A stretch of DNA of 64,000 nucleotides, from the NCBI GenBank assembly GCA_024362935.1, contig JANCRA010000004.1, positions 20,003,621 through 20,067,620 of the forward strand, written 5' to 3'. Position numbers and translations under genes: made by a program. The notes beneath the pieces were generated by a model. That model saw only the letters and a program-made list of their open reading frames with translations, was not told where the DNA came from and searched no databases. Below, in pieces: positions 22,901 to 35,125 of the stretch (position 1 is its first letter; each line of letters begins with the position of its first letter). The DNA is from Setophaga petechia. Taxonomy: Eukaryota > Chordata > Aves > Passeriformes > Parulidae.

Positions 22901-23799
22901 TTGTGGAACTAGCAGTGAAATTATTATGGAGCATCCCTATTCACATATCTGTATATGATTATGTATCAAGCAGTCCCAGCTATTAGGGATGTGAATGGAA
23001 CACTCAGACAAAGGAGAAAGGTTATTTTGTGTGTATGTCCATATTATTTATGCATCAGCATAGGAGATATTTAGATATAGACATTGTACCCCGGTAATCT
23101 GAAGTTCCTTTAGGCAATGAAGTGGTATGTCAGAGAACATGACTAGCTATTGTTACCATCTGACCAGAGCAGAATATCTGAAAATGGTGCATCCACTGTA
23201 TTTATGTGTGCTGCAAACATAAACAAAAGGGCAGATGTGGATACTAGTAGAAAAGGGATCATCAAGCTTTTTGTAGCAATCTTAAGCTTGAGCATTCAAA
23301 TCGAGGGATGAAAGTGCCTTCTGAAGTGATAATTAATATTTTATGTTTTATATCCAAGTAGAAAATCATGGTAGTTTAATGAGACAAGCAGAACTATTTT
23401 TACATATATAGTGTAATCAGCTGTGAGCATTTTAAAATCTTTAGCTGGGCCATTATGATACTGAGAAGCTGAATTAAAAGCATGATTTAAAAAAATATAC
23501 CAGACCGAGTTTGCATTGTTCTTGATTTGAAACTTTGTGTTTTGACAATTCCAAACCTTTCAAGAAGTGCAGGGGCTAAATGTTTAGTTTAAAACTACAT
23601 TAATTAGATATTTGCAAGTAAATTGTTTGCCTCCAAGTTCTGAAGCTTTTATGAGAATAATAAATAAAATTGCAGGATTTCAAAGTTTAAAAATCACAGA
23701 CATTTCATAATCAAAGTGAATTCCTCCATAGACTAAGTATAATATGTGATCTTTTCTTCCCAGTGTTGGCATTGGGATAATGACCTTCCCAATAAGTGA
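17000..23799. other. Intron 1 sequence, no gene seen
   Basis: AT-rich intron with only short chance open frames (the longest, 20425-20820 on the - strand, is unrecognised). A (TTA)n run lies at 19550-19575. No exon, RNA gene or clear transposon was recognised. Confidence 0.5.
19550..19575. repeat. (ATT)n / (AAT)n microsatellite
   Basis: A run of TTA units turns into AATAATAA, giving a short self-complementary trinucleotide tract. Confidence 0.85.
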
Positions 23800-24512
23800 C
23801 ATCAGCCACTCTTTGTAAGTCTCTCTCTGAAGATCTTTCACCCCCTTGATCACCTCCCACTGGACACGCTCCTTGAGCTGAGCTCCCAGACCTGCACACA
23901 GAACTTGAGGTGAGGCTGCACCAGCGCAAAGAGGGACAATCATTTCTCTTGCCCAGCTGCTGATGCTGTGCTTGAGGACCCCAGAGCACTCCAGTTGCCT
24001 TCCTGGCTGGCAGGACACTGCTGGCTTATATTCAACTTGCCATCAATCCAAACTCCCTCTTGTTTTTCCATGAAGCTGCTTTCCAGGTTCTTGTCCCCCA
24101 ACTTGTACATATAACCTGGATTACCCCATCACAGGTAGAAAATCCATCACTTGCTCTTGTTCAGTTTCATGTAGCTGATGATTGCCCACCTCTCTAGTTT
24201 TATCCATATCTCTCTGTAAGGCCTCTCCACCTCTGAGGAAGTTCACAGCTTTTCCTCTTTTGATAACATCAGCAAAGTACTTAACACATTTTCAATTTCT
24301 GTGTCCAGGTAATTTCAAATAAAAACATCAAAGAGCGCTGGCCCTAAAACTGAACCCCATGAAGCCTACTGGTGACTGTCTGCTAGCCTGATGTGATGTG
24401 ATTTAGTACCCATCTACCCATCAGTCAATTTCTCACCCAACATGTTATAGAATTTCCTAGCTGTGTGCTGGACATTTTGTCCAGCAGGCTACTCTGAGAG
24501 ATGGTATATCAA
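23800..24512 (-). mobile_element. Old CR1 LINE fragment (antisense)
   Basis: This is the reverse complement of the CR1 3' region and distal reverse-transcriptase ORF: GGACACGCTCCTTGAGCTGA, then CTTGAGGTGAGGCTGCACCA, GGCCCTAAAACTGAACCCC and a GAGAGATGGT end resembling the GGGAGATGGTGTC motif. It is heavily diverged with indels, so it is an old insertion. The left boundary is approximate. Confidence 0.82.
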
Positions 24513-27500
24513 TCATGCATAATGAATGCTTTCATTAAGTGCTGTACATTGCATCCTCTCCATTATATAACGTTTTAACTATTTATATTCACAACAGAGC
24601 ATAAAGCTTCTTTATTCAATACTTAAGACTGTTAAGTAAAGTTTTCTTGAGTTGTCTATAAAATTTGCATTAAATCTCACTTCTTCTAGTTCTACTCTGT
24701 GAATTGTTTTCCTATGTCTAACACTGCAGAGATGACACCTGTGCTGGGTGGTATCTTGACCCCTATAAAGTAGTTTTATAAAAGCAAAAGTATTTCATTT
24801 TTCTTTTCTGCACTGAGAGACAGCTGCCGATGTTCTGTCTGTAGGGTGTTGTTCAGTGACAGAGGGAAAGGGAGGCTCTAGCAAATGAAGGGTTGCTGTA
24901 CCAATATGGAAATACTGATAAATAACTGTGATTGCTGTATTAAAAACATGCTGGGATTAAAGCCATTATGAAGGTCTTACAAGTAAAATGAACTGTTGAA
25001 GAAGAAATTGCTTTGCTGCTTCTGTGTGAGTGGCTTCTTTTGGCAGAGGTCTTCTGATCCGGAGTCAAGTCAGTTCCCAGCTAACACTTAACCGTGTTAG
25101 GGCAGTATGCAGTAGAGATCTGCCTAAATGGAGGGTGTGAAAAAGGAAGGACAAGAGTGTAGTCACATAGTGTTACACGTGCTGGCCAAAGAGCCTGAAG
25201 CAATAATAAGTTATGAGACCAGGCTGCAGGAGGCTGCTGAGGGCTGTAGTGCCAGCCTGTGTCATGGGCATCAGCACAGATCCTCAGGCTCTTGCAGGAT
25301 GCAGGGCCTGGTCTTCAGGTACTGCGCAGTTAACAAAAGAGGAAGCTTTCTGAAACATTCTGTTATGCTTTCAGATTTCTCATTTAGGTTTACGGTTTTG
25401 ATTTAATGCTAGGATGCAACAATGAAGCACAACAGATGCGACAATGTAGAAGCTTGTGGCATAGATATTTATACATAACATATCAAAGATTTATGTATAG
25501 GCACTTTCTCTAGCTTAATTAATTCCAACTACAGAAAACATGCAGATGTTTAAAGTTCTTAGTATTCTAATTTTTATTATTAATTTATTATAATGTATAA
25601 TAGGACTTCTATTTTACGTAATTGGGGAAAGAGAATACGCTATTTTTCTAACTCAAGTTCTGCACATTGATTTTCTTTGAACTTGAATTCTCCAATAAGT
25701 GGTTCTTAAGCTACTTCAGATGTGTTAAAGAACATTTGAAATCCAAATACTTTCTAAATTTGGTAAGGGCATGAAATAATGTATCCAGTAATGATGCCAG
25801 CTATTGGGATTGTAATAGAAACAACTGTCTGTGGTTCTGACGGAAAAGATAAGTTAAATAGAAAGGTTTATGACACTTCCACTACTAAGTGATAATTGAA
25901 CCATAGTTAAAGCCTTGTTATCCTGTGGTATATTTAAAGCACAGATATGTACGAGAGATTAACTATGGGTTTTTTACGTCTGTATGAAATACAAGTTGAC
26001 TGTTAAGTTCTTTATTCAGTTCCTTATTCTTTTTCCGGTGGAGCCATTGGCTGATTTGTCTTGTAGAGATGGTCCTTGCTAGTAACTAATCCCATGATAC
26101 AGGAGCAATATTTTAACACCGTCTATAGAACGTAGCAGGTTTGCTAAGAAATACAAATTTTCACAAAATTTTTAACAATTATTGATAAACTGCAATATCT
26201 ATCAATGAGATGTAGAGGATGTAGAATAAAGTCCGTACAAGAATTTTGTTGGAGCAGAAGTTTCTGTTTGTGTCTCAAGCAGTTTGCAAGCCAATGTTTC
26301 ACCAATTTTCTGCTCTTCTTTTTTAAGCAACTTCAGTTTCTTAGAGTAGAAGAGGTAACTTATAAGTGAAAGCAAGAATGATATCCAGTGACACAGCCTA
26401 CCTGTGAGCAAGTAGGGGTGTAGTGCTGTAAGAGAAAAGAAGCTTACCTGCTGAAAAATTCTGTCTCTCTTTTCACATTAGCAAAGAGGACTACATCATC
26501 TGTACATTTGCCTTCATGCTGCTGCCATCACCAAAATCAGTTTTGCTTCAGAGCCCAAGTGAGGGACCCCCACACCATTAGGATGCAAGTGGCAGCAGAA
26601 TCATCATGGGGAGAAAAGAAGGAGAAGGCTTCATGGAGTATCACTCTGGAAAACACTTGTTAGGAGACAAGCCAGGTTAATGATGAGCACAACAGTGAGG
26701 ATTAGTGGACAAGGCTGGTAAATTAAACCCCATTGGATTTAAAACTAAATAACAGTATTTACTATCCTTCTTCTCAGCACCTCATGGGGAAGGTCTCTAG
26801 TTGTGCAAATATGAGAACTTAGGGGATTTAATTCTACTAAAAAAGAGATATTGAGTAAGCCCTTTCATGTAAATAATGGCTTTTTCAAAGGAACAGAAAA
26901 AAGACCTCTTTAAAATTTGAATTTCCATTCTAAGCTGAATAAAAGGGAACACAAACATTCTAAAGACAAATGCTGGGAATAAAAAAATGCATTTATTTTC
27001 AGTTGTTTTGAGGGAGGAAAAATGCTGATGCATTTCCAAATAGGGATGCAGTTTTTATAGGAACTTCTGACACACCAGAATAGTCCCCTTAATGTTACAT
27101 TCACACAAGTAACTTTAGGAAATGGTAGTAAACAATTAGTTAAGAAATGAGTAATGTGTGGTAGTAGACAAACAGTTTTGACTGTATAGTCCAAACTGTA
27201 TCGATAACAATCAATCTTTCAATAACAGTCTTGTTTTGTGTGATAAGAGTGCCTTTGTGATGTGATGATAGCTAAAGTTCTGACACATACCAGCCTTTGA
27301 GACAGTCAGTGATGCTCATTATCAAATGCCACAGCACAGCTAAGCCACAGTGACTGTTGTACATTTTACTCTGCAACAGGCCCAATCCAACCTTATTTGA
27401 TAAATTACTATAAACTTTCTTTGAGTACTCTGCAGAATCAAGCACTGTCAAAGGGATTGTTCAAGACTCCACTATGCAGAGGAAAAATCTTCAGAGGAAA

Positions 27501-30500
27501 TCTGAAGAAAGTAGATAGATCTGGATGGGAGATTCAAGATAACTATGTTTTGTAGGAATGGCATATCTAATTAAGACATAAATGGAAATATTTTGCAGGG
27601 AATTTTGAATGTTTAAAGCAATAAAAAGTAATGATGTTGTAATTGAACTATATATAGAAAATTCCATTTGACATTTCAGTCATATTCAAAATACCTAATT
27701 CTCAATGTGCATACTTGAGATTTAGGTACTTGCTATGCCAAGTAAAGGAATTATCAGTGAAGTAAAAGTTAAATGAGCTCTGATTTATTGCAGTCCAAAG
27801 GTAGAGGAACACTAGAAAAGGTTACCACATTTGTCACAGGAGCTTTCAAAGAGACAGTAAAATAAAGTACATTGATTTGTTGGTTTATGGACAAGACTAT
27901 GAATATATGAGCTTTTTATTTTGAGCTTTGGCAATTGAGAAATCACCGCAAAAGATATTCAGCAGAAAAGCCAATATTGGCCTTAAACTTGCATCGTTAT
28001 GCTAATGATTCCTGTCTGTGGTACATTTCAAGAACACGTTTCTTCTAGGATTCCCCAGAACATTTCTGATCTGAAAACTGAGTCTTCCACTGTTTTTTTC
28101 TTTTCTGCTTGCTTGTGCAGACATCAGTGACATTGGAACAGTGATGCCTGTTCTGGCACTCTCATCAAATCCATAGTGTGCTATGTATTGGAGTCCCAGA
28201 GCATATTGCTCCTGTGTGACCTCTCCTTCAAAGAAGCTTCGCTTACTTTCAGCTCTTGCTTTTGTTTATTTCAGCCTAAGGAAAAGTTCTCAGTGAAGTT
28301 TGTCTTCAGTCTACTTTTTCCTTCCTTCCAGCAGAACACTATTTACTTTACATTCCTTTTCCATTCAGATACATTTAAAATGTCCACTAAAAGAGGGACA
28401 CTCATGAAAGTGCTGTCTTGTTTTTCTCTGTTCCATCTTTCCTTTGAATTCCCTTGGCACTAGTCATGAGGAGACAGTGAAAAAGTACTGATTAGCAGGA
28501 AATGTCATGCACTAAGAGAAGAAAAATCAAACTTTTTGAGAAGTCTATCTAGACATAATAATGTTGCAACAGACTGGAGCTGACTACAAGAGTGGCTAGT
28601 GCTTTGAACAGCTATGTGAATTGGGGCTCCCTGAGGGAACAGTGACATGGTCAGTGTAAGTGAGTTGTTCAATATTATTTTCCATTCAAACCTCATACTC
28701 TTGCAAAGGCATAGAAAGTTAAAAACACTTTGCCATTCAGACATGTAATTTTCAGGATACAGAGAAGACATCTACAGGGCCTTATCCTTGCTATCTCTTG
28801 ATCTGCTTGGAAGCAGAAGCATTTGGGAATTTGCAGATAAACTGGTTCCAGCAAGATGTCACTAAAGTAAAAGGAGTTCTTTGCAATACTTTGCCTCTCT
28901 TTGCCTTTCTGGATATAAATGGATGAACACTACATTCAAGACTACATTTTGAAATGAAAATATCTTTTTCAAATGAAACACTTTTTCAGTGTTAAGTCGT
29001 CAATTAATTTTATATGCATCTAAACAGAAAGACTTATTACAATCTCAGCCAGAAACCTTGGCTCTGACTCCTGCTTAAATGGCGATTACTGTTGTGGCTG
29101 ATTGTTGGGTGACTAAATGAGGAACATCCGTCACTAAAGGTGCAAGATGGTTTAGGTTAATCTTGGATCTGTAGGCTCCCTGTCTGGGTTTATTGTCAGT
29201 TCACATGATGCAGAGATAGAGGATAGGAAGGAGCCATTGTTATTGGATCAGAGCTGATTCATTCTGTTCATCCCTTAAAAAAAAGTTGTACCCTTTGTGG
29301 CTAGCTCAAGCCGGGATGCTGACAACAGAAAAAAAATTGCTATTGTGTTTCTAAGAGGCACAAGTCATTCAATTCCTGATGAGCTGTTCTTAAAACATAT
29401 TTCTGCTGTAAAGAGTTTGTCAGCATCCTTATCTCCAGACAGTCAGATATGCTGTTCAGGCTGTGTCAATAGCCTAATTAACATATTTTCTCCTGCTAGG
29501 AGTTACAGCAACTATGCTGAAATATTTTAAACTCATTTCTTGAAGACCCACATTGGTCCATTTTTAGAGTGTTGAGCAGCACATCAGCATTGCTAGGAAA
29601 GTTTTAAAATGACACCTCTGGTGCCTGCAATGTCTGTGCCTGTATAAGATTCATTTCCTGTGTCTTGCACTGCGGATTTACCTGTGTTTGGTGTCAGGCG
29701 AGGCAGCAGGGAGCAGGGGCTGGTCCCTGGGGAGTGGCACTGCATTGCCTGGCAGCTGGGAGCTGCTAGCGACTTCAGCACAGCATCGGTTCAGGCCCCC
29801 ACTTAACAAATTTCAGTTACCATCAGTTATGAGCGCTGAGGGAGAAGGGGGGCACAGGAGACACACTTCACCCTGTGCCTGGCCTTTTCCAGTTCATTTA
29901 AGAGTATTACAGTGGTTATATAATGCAGTGTCCCGGGAGGCATAGGCAGCAGATCGCGTGCAGGAGGTTTCCTGATCAGAGAAATTCTGGCTTATGAGCC
30001 ATTGTTGGGCAGCCTTGTCCCCTACCCTCCTGAACTGATTTATTGTCAGCTCACAAAGCAGTACAAGCTACTTTTATTCTCTCGATTTTTCTGATAGGAT
30101 GTTAAGATTGTGTTTAGTCACAGGGTATGATAAGCTCTGTATGGCTTATCTGTAGGTTATGTAATGCTCCACAAACACAGGCTGGGGTCTCAGTTGGTCC
30201 TGGGTTGGCTGTGCAGGGCTAATGCTGTAGCGCTATTGTCATGGCCTGTGTTTATCCATTTGTTTAGAAAGAGCTCATCCATTTTCATGGTCTTTATAAA
30301 AGGTGCTAAGGACAACTCTTAAGAAGTCAAGGCATCTGGAATAAGTATTTTTTGTTTGTTTAAGCTATAATGCTATGTACATAGAAAGTGAAAAGTGAAA
30401 AATGAAATAGTTGTCATCAGTGTTTTGCCATTCCTAAACTTTCATGTACCTTGGTGAGACCCATTTTAAAATATTTAAGAGCAGAAAAGTTGATACAGTA

Positions 30501-31049
30501 TTCAGTAATAAAAACCTCAAACAGCTGAATTCTTGAACAGCTGAACTTGAAGATTATTATTGAAATTTAACCCTGACAGGATTTTTAAGCTGTTTTCTTT
30601 GTGCTTTATAAGCACTGCTCTTTGACAGTTAAAAAATTTGTTTAACAAATGTGAACTCAAACCAATCATTGTTGTAGGTATTTTTAAACTTTGTATTCCT
30701 TCTGCAGTTTATATATCTTATTTTCCTTGTAAAGCACTGGTTTTTAAGGCAACTTTAATACTTGCTTAAGGTACTCAAAGGCTGCTTAGAAGACTTTTGC
30801 TCCTTATTAAAAGAAAGCAAATAATAGGTATGGAAAGAGAACAATAGGTATGGAATGGTATGATACTGTTTGCATATTGTTTAAGACATTTTTCCTGAAA
30901 GAAGCTTGTATATGGAAACGTTTTTCAATATTTGTTTTTCTCCAAATAAAAGGCAGTACAAACTGCCTTATGATTGTATACCTTTTGAAATATCACTGTT
31001 TCTGAAATACGTTTCTTGCAAACACAGCATCTTATGACCTAGCAGTACT
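24513..31049. other. Intron 1 sequence, no gene seen
   Basis: AT-rich intron with short chance open frames. Moderately GC-richer patches occur at about 25130-25330 and 29680-29960. Two short motifs recur in pairs at 29188-29241 and 29996-30055 (see findings). No exon or RNA gene was recognised. Confidence 0.5.
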
Positions 31050-31116
31050 GTAATGATGATGAGGAAGAGGCTGCAGATGTTGTGGATGTTGTCTGCCTGG
31101 ACTTCAGCAATGTCTT
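31050..31116 (+). mobile_element. CR1 LINE reverse-transcriptase relic (left part, sense)
   Basis: GATGTTGTCTGCCTGGACTT and CAGCAATGTCTTTG translate as DVVCLDFSNVF, the CR1 reverse-transcriptase motif usually close to DVVYLDFSKAFD. The copy breaks at the GTCTT target site (31112-31116) and resumes at 32384. The left boundary is approximate. Confidence 0.85.
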
Positions 31117-32383
31117 TGTGGTAGTTTTACAGGAAATGGGACTTCTGGGATAGGCTGTGGTCACCAATAGGTGTTCAGATTTTAATATTAGCACCTGGTG
31201 CGGCCACTGGGGACATTTGGACGCGCCTCTGAGAACACAGATAGGGGTTAAAACCCAGAGCACTTACGGTAGAAGTTCCTTTTTGGTTCCGGCGAAGGAG
31301 CAGGTCGGACCTTCCCCCGCCCGGTGTCTCCTGCTGGACGGGGGAGGGGGAAAGCCACGCAGCCCGGGAGAGGTAGGGCTGACCCTGAGGGGTGGAAGGG
31401 TGGAAGAACGAAGTACCGGGAAGCACCGAGCAGCCCGTTCCCTTCTCCCATTTGGAGACAGAGAGAGAGAGAGTGCACCTTGCGCTTGAGACTGTGTTAC
31501 CTTGAAACTTGATAAACATGTGCTGGCAGCAGGCAGCAGGGCTGAGGAGGAGAAGCGGGGCGGGGGTGTGCACTGAGAGAGATTCCAGCCGCTTGGAAGA
31601 ACTTTTAACCCCTTTTGTGGACAATGAAAACTCTGCAGAGCATTGTCTTTTCCTGGAGGGGAGACGGAGCAGAGGGTAAAGAAGGAGCAGAGTAAGTGAG
31701 ATGGAGGTCTGAACAAGGAAGAGAGAGAAAAACCTTAGTGGGCAGAGATGATGGAGTAGCTTATGCTGAACTCTTTTGTGTAGCCATGGACAGAGCCACG
31801 TTTCCTTGTGATACAGAGACTGTGTCCAGGGGGAGGCCAGGCCTCAGAACCAGGAGGGTTCAGTGTGGATACCCCTCGGCCCCAGGTGGTGTAAAAGAAA
31901 TGGGGGGGACAGAGGTCCTAGAAGAGAGACTGTGCCTTTTTGGAGTGGGACGATGCATCCTTAAAAAGACCACCCTTGAAGCAGGTGTTTGGGTCCGTGT
32001 TTCAGTGGTGAGAGCACTGAACATGAAAGGGAAGAGGTCACCATGGCCACCAGAAGGACTCCTCCCCTCTGGATGAACTGAGGGTTTGACTATCTAAAGA
32101 CTGGTGCCAGACTGAGTGTTGATAATTCTGGGAAATGTATTCTGTTGAGAATTTGGTGGAGAGGAGGAGGAGGAGGAGGAGATGTATCTGTGCAGTTTTC
32201 ATTCTCTTTGTGTGTTTTTTTCCTTCTTTGTAGTTTAGTTTTTTGTAGTGTAGTTAATAAAGTTTTTCTTTCCCCCTAAGCAGGAGCCTGCTTTGCTTAT
32301 TCCTGGTCATATCTCACAGCAGAAGCCAGGGAGAGGATATTCTCATGGGGGCACTGGCATTGTGCCAGTGTCAAACCATGACA
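31117..32383 (+). mobile_element. Solo endogenous-retrovirus LTR (about 1.27 kb), nested in a CR1
   Basis: It starts TGTGGTAGTTTTACA and ends CAAACCATGACA; the reverse complement of the end (TGTCATGGTTTG) resembles the start. It is flanked by a perfect 5 bp duplication GTCTT (31112-31116 and 32384-32388). Excision rejoins the CR1 reading DFSNVF with the following FDSVSHS. AATAAA at 32256-32261 and a GC-rich, CpG-containing 5' half fit a U3-R-U5 layout. A (GAG)n run (about 32160) and a (GA)n run (about 31461-31474) are internal. No gag, pol or env remnant adjoins it. Length and composition suggest an avian ERVL-type LTR; the subfamily is unassigned. Open frames of 75-150 codons inside it are not retroviral genes. 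Confidence 0.85.
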
Positions 32384-33405
32384 GTCTTTGACTCCGTCTC
32401 CCACAGCACTGTCCTAGAAAGTGACAAGTGCAGCCTTCATTTTGTTAAGATGACCAGGCTGGATGACCAGGTCTGGAGAGTGCTGGTGAATTCAGTTTGC
32501 ATTCAGTTGGCATCCAGGCACTGGTGGCATTTCCTAGGGATCGATGTTGGGCCCAGTCCTGATTAATATCTCCTTTGGTGATCTGGATGAGGAGAGCGAG
32601 TGTGCCCTCAATTAATTCACAGATGACGCCAAGCTGGGCGGAAGTGTTGATCTGCTGGAGGGCTGGGAGGCTCTGTGAGGGGACCTGTGTAGGCTGGAGA
32701 CCTGCGCCATTCAACAAGGCCAAGTGCTGAGATCTGCTCTTTGGCCACAACAACTCCAGGCTGGGGCAGAGTGACTGGAAAGTGGCCCAGCACTAAAGGA
32801 CCTGGGGGTTCTGATGACAGCATCTGAACGTGAGCCAGCTGTGCCCGGGTGCCCAAGAAGGCCAATGGCATCCTGGCCTGTACCAGCAATAGTGTGGCCA
32901 GCAGGGCCAGGGCAGGGATTGTCCCCCTCCAATCCTGAGCTCAATTTTGGGCCTCTCAATTCAGGATGGACACTGAGATACAGGAGCGTATCCAGAGAAG
33001 GGAAATGGAGCTGGTTTGGAGTACAGGTCCTGTGAGAAATGGCTGAGGGAGCTGGAATTGTTTAGCCTGGAGAAAAGGAGACTCAGGGGTGACCTTGTCT
33101 CTCTAACTACTGCCTGGGTGGGGGTCAGCCTCTTTTTCCAGGCAATTAGTGGCAGGATGAAAGAATGTGGTTCTAAGGTACACCAGGGGAAGTTTAGGTA
33201 GGGCATCAGGAAGAAATTCTTCACAGAAAGGGTGATCAGATATTGAATGGGCTGCCCAGGGAGATGATGGAGTCACTATCGCTGGGGGTATGTAAGGAAA
33301 GACTGAATGTGGCATTCGGTGCCATGATCTAGTTGACATAGTGGTGTTCAATTAGAGGTTGGACAATCATCTCAGAGGTTTTCTTCCATCCTAATTGCTC
33401 CTGTG
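32384..33405 (+). mobile_element. CR1 LINE distal ORF2 and 3' UTR (right part, sense)
   Basis: The sequence resumes the CR1 reverse-transcriptase relic (FDSVSHS, then GPVLINI-like and GDLDE-like segments, with frame breaks). It continues through the typical 3' region: GTTGATCTGCTGGAGGGCTG, TTTGGCCACAACAACTCC, AATAGTGTGGCCAGCAGG and TTTAGCCTGGAGAAAAGGAG. Several frameshifts and stops make it a dead copy. Short open frames here are LINE relics, not host genes. Confidence 0.9.
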
Positions 33406-33933
33406 ACAATGCAAGTATCAACCTTAACAATGTCCTTTTGAATCTGGTGGCTCTTGCCATTCGCTTGAGTCATTCCTCCTGTTCCTAATCTAGTAGAAAA
33501 TGATGCTTCAGTCACTGATCACAATACCAATGTGACTACTGTGAAAGATCAAAAAATTTGAGAATCCACTACTGTAATACAACCAGTTAACCAATATTAC
33601 CTGTGTGCAGCAAACATTGATTTCTCCCAGGATTATTTTCATTGCAGCCATGAGCAATGATAGAGCAGTGGCCCTTCTTGCAGCTACTTATAGATGGTGA
33701 ATAATGTTTCAAAAGCTTTCAGATCTTGTAGAAGTTCTTTTCATCAGGTTTTGACAGGTGAAATTTTGATAGCTGTAATGCTAGTATCATTGGGAAAGTA
33801 CAATATTTAAATGGAAGTGAATTGCTTACCTTTGAAGGCTTACCTCTAAGCTTTCTGTGATGTGATTTAAGTGCTTGTTTATGTTATGAATATACTACTT
33901 TTTGTCTGAAAGACAGCATTCCTGTGTGGAAAA

Positions 33934-34023
33934 CTTCTGTTATGAAGATGCTGTTAAAATCATAGTTTCCAGAGAAAGCTTCTGTTATGCAGATGCTATT
34001 AAAATCATAGTTTCCAGAGAAGT
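33934..34023. repeat. Tandem duplication, 45 bp x 2
   Basis: Copy 1 (33934-33978) and copy 2 (33979-34023) share CTTCTGTTATG, AGATGCT and TTAAAATCATAGTTTCCAG and differ at only a few positions. Confidence 0.92.
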
Positions 34024-35080
34024 GCTGCTAGAATTTAAAAATGAAAAGTAAGAATTTGTGATAAAAATTATTATCATCCTGTAATTTAGATGATTCTCAG
34101 ATTCAGACTCAGAAAACAGTTTATACAGGAAAGACTATTTGTTTCCATTTCTGAATATATTGAAACTTTGCAAACTGCAACTGCACTAAAGTGACATTCC
34201 AACTTGTCATGGACTCTGTACTCTGATTCTCAGGGTACTGGCTTATTAATTGATGCTTTGAATACAAGTTATCAGTGTGCAAGTATGGGGATATAAGATT
34301 TACAAATAAGATAATCCAAAAGTAGCTATCATGATTGCATGACAAGGTAAAAGATGAGTAAGCAGTGAAGATGTGAAAAGTTAAAGAAGGAGCTCAAGAT
34401 GTCACAAAACTGTTCTGTCCATATAAGAAAAGGTGCCATCATGTAGGCTTTGATCAAGTTACAGGAGCCAAATTTTTGTGCGGAACTGTTGCTTTAACCA
34501 TGCAGTAGTTTTATTCAGTCACTCCAGCGTTTGCAAATATCTTCTACAAATAAATTAAACTGTGATAAAGAAGTTGGATAGTCTTGCAACAGTATTGCTA
34601 CTTTTTCTTTCTCTCCTTTGACTTTTCCGTGTCAAAATATTCTGAGGAGTTACCTGTGACAGGATGAAGACTACACACTAAAGTGGACTCTCAATAAATT
34701 AAAATGTCTAGGGAAGATAGACATGTGGAAAATATTTGGAACCTAGTATGAGTAATCAATGAACATTTTACCATAAGCTGTTTCAGCAGAATCTGGTGTC
34801 TTCCTTACTGTATTCAGAAGCTAAAAGAAAAATCTCGCTATAATCAGAAATGAGAAGATTTTCATAAAAAGTTGATGGACTCATAGCAAACTCTAGGACT
34901 TGTACTTTGAATAAAGATTTTTTTTCAAATATCCCACTGAAAATATGGTACTGAATCTTCTGCTGCTTTTGTGTAAGCCAGTGTCTAACCACTTGGGGTT
35001 TCTCACAGGAAAGGATGAGATATGCATTGAAATTGAGAGAGCTAGAAAATGGAAGTACACAGATTTGGAGGCATCTGTTT

Positions 35081-35125
35081 TACTTGATAGAATACATGAT
35101 GATTATAGAGCTTGGGATGTGTCTC
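35081..35125. repeat. 45 bp dispersed duplication, copy 1
   Basis: TACTTGATAGAATACATGAT followed by GATTATAGAGCTTGGGATGT and GTCTC matches 36651-36695 at 42 of 45 positions in the same orientation, 1570 bp away. Confidence 0.92.

Noticed and set aside
31175..32076. Open frames of 75-150 codons in the LTR region
   Set aside because: They lie inside a solo LTR on either strand and overlap each other. LTRs do not encode these, and no retroviral motif is present.
32445..33351. Several 60-100 codon open frames on both strands
   Set aside because: They are fragments of CR1 sequence with frame breaks; LINE relics rather than host genes.
33934..34023. Tandem 45 bp repeat considered as a CRISPR-like array
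   Set aside because: There are only two directly adjoining copies without spacers, in a vertebrate intron.
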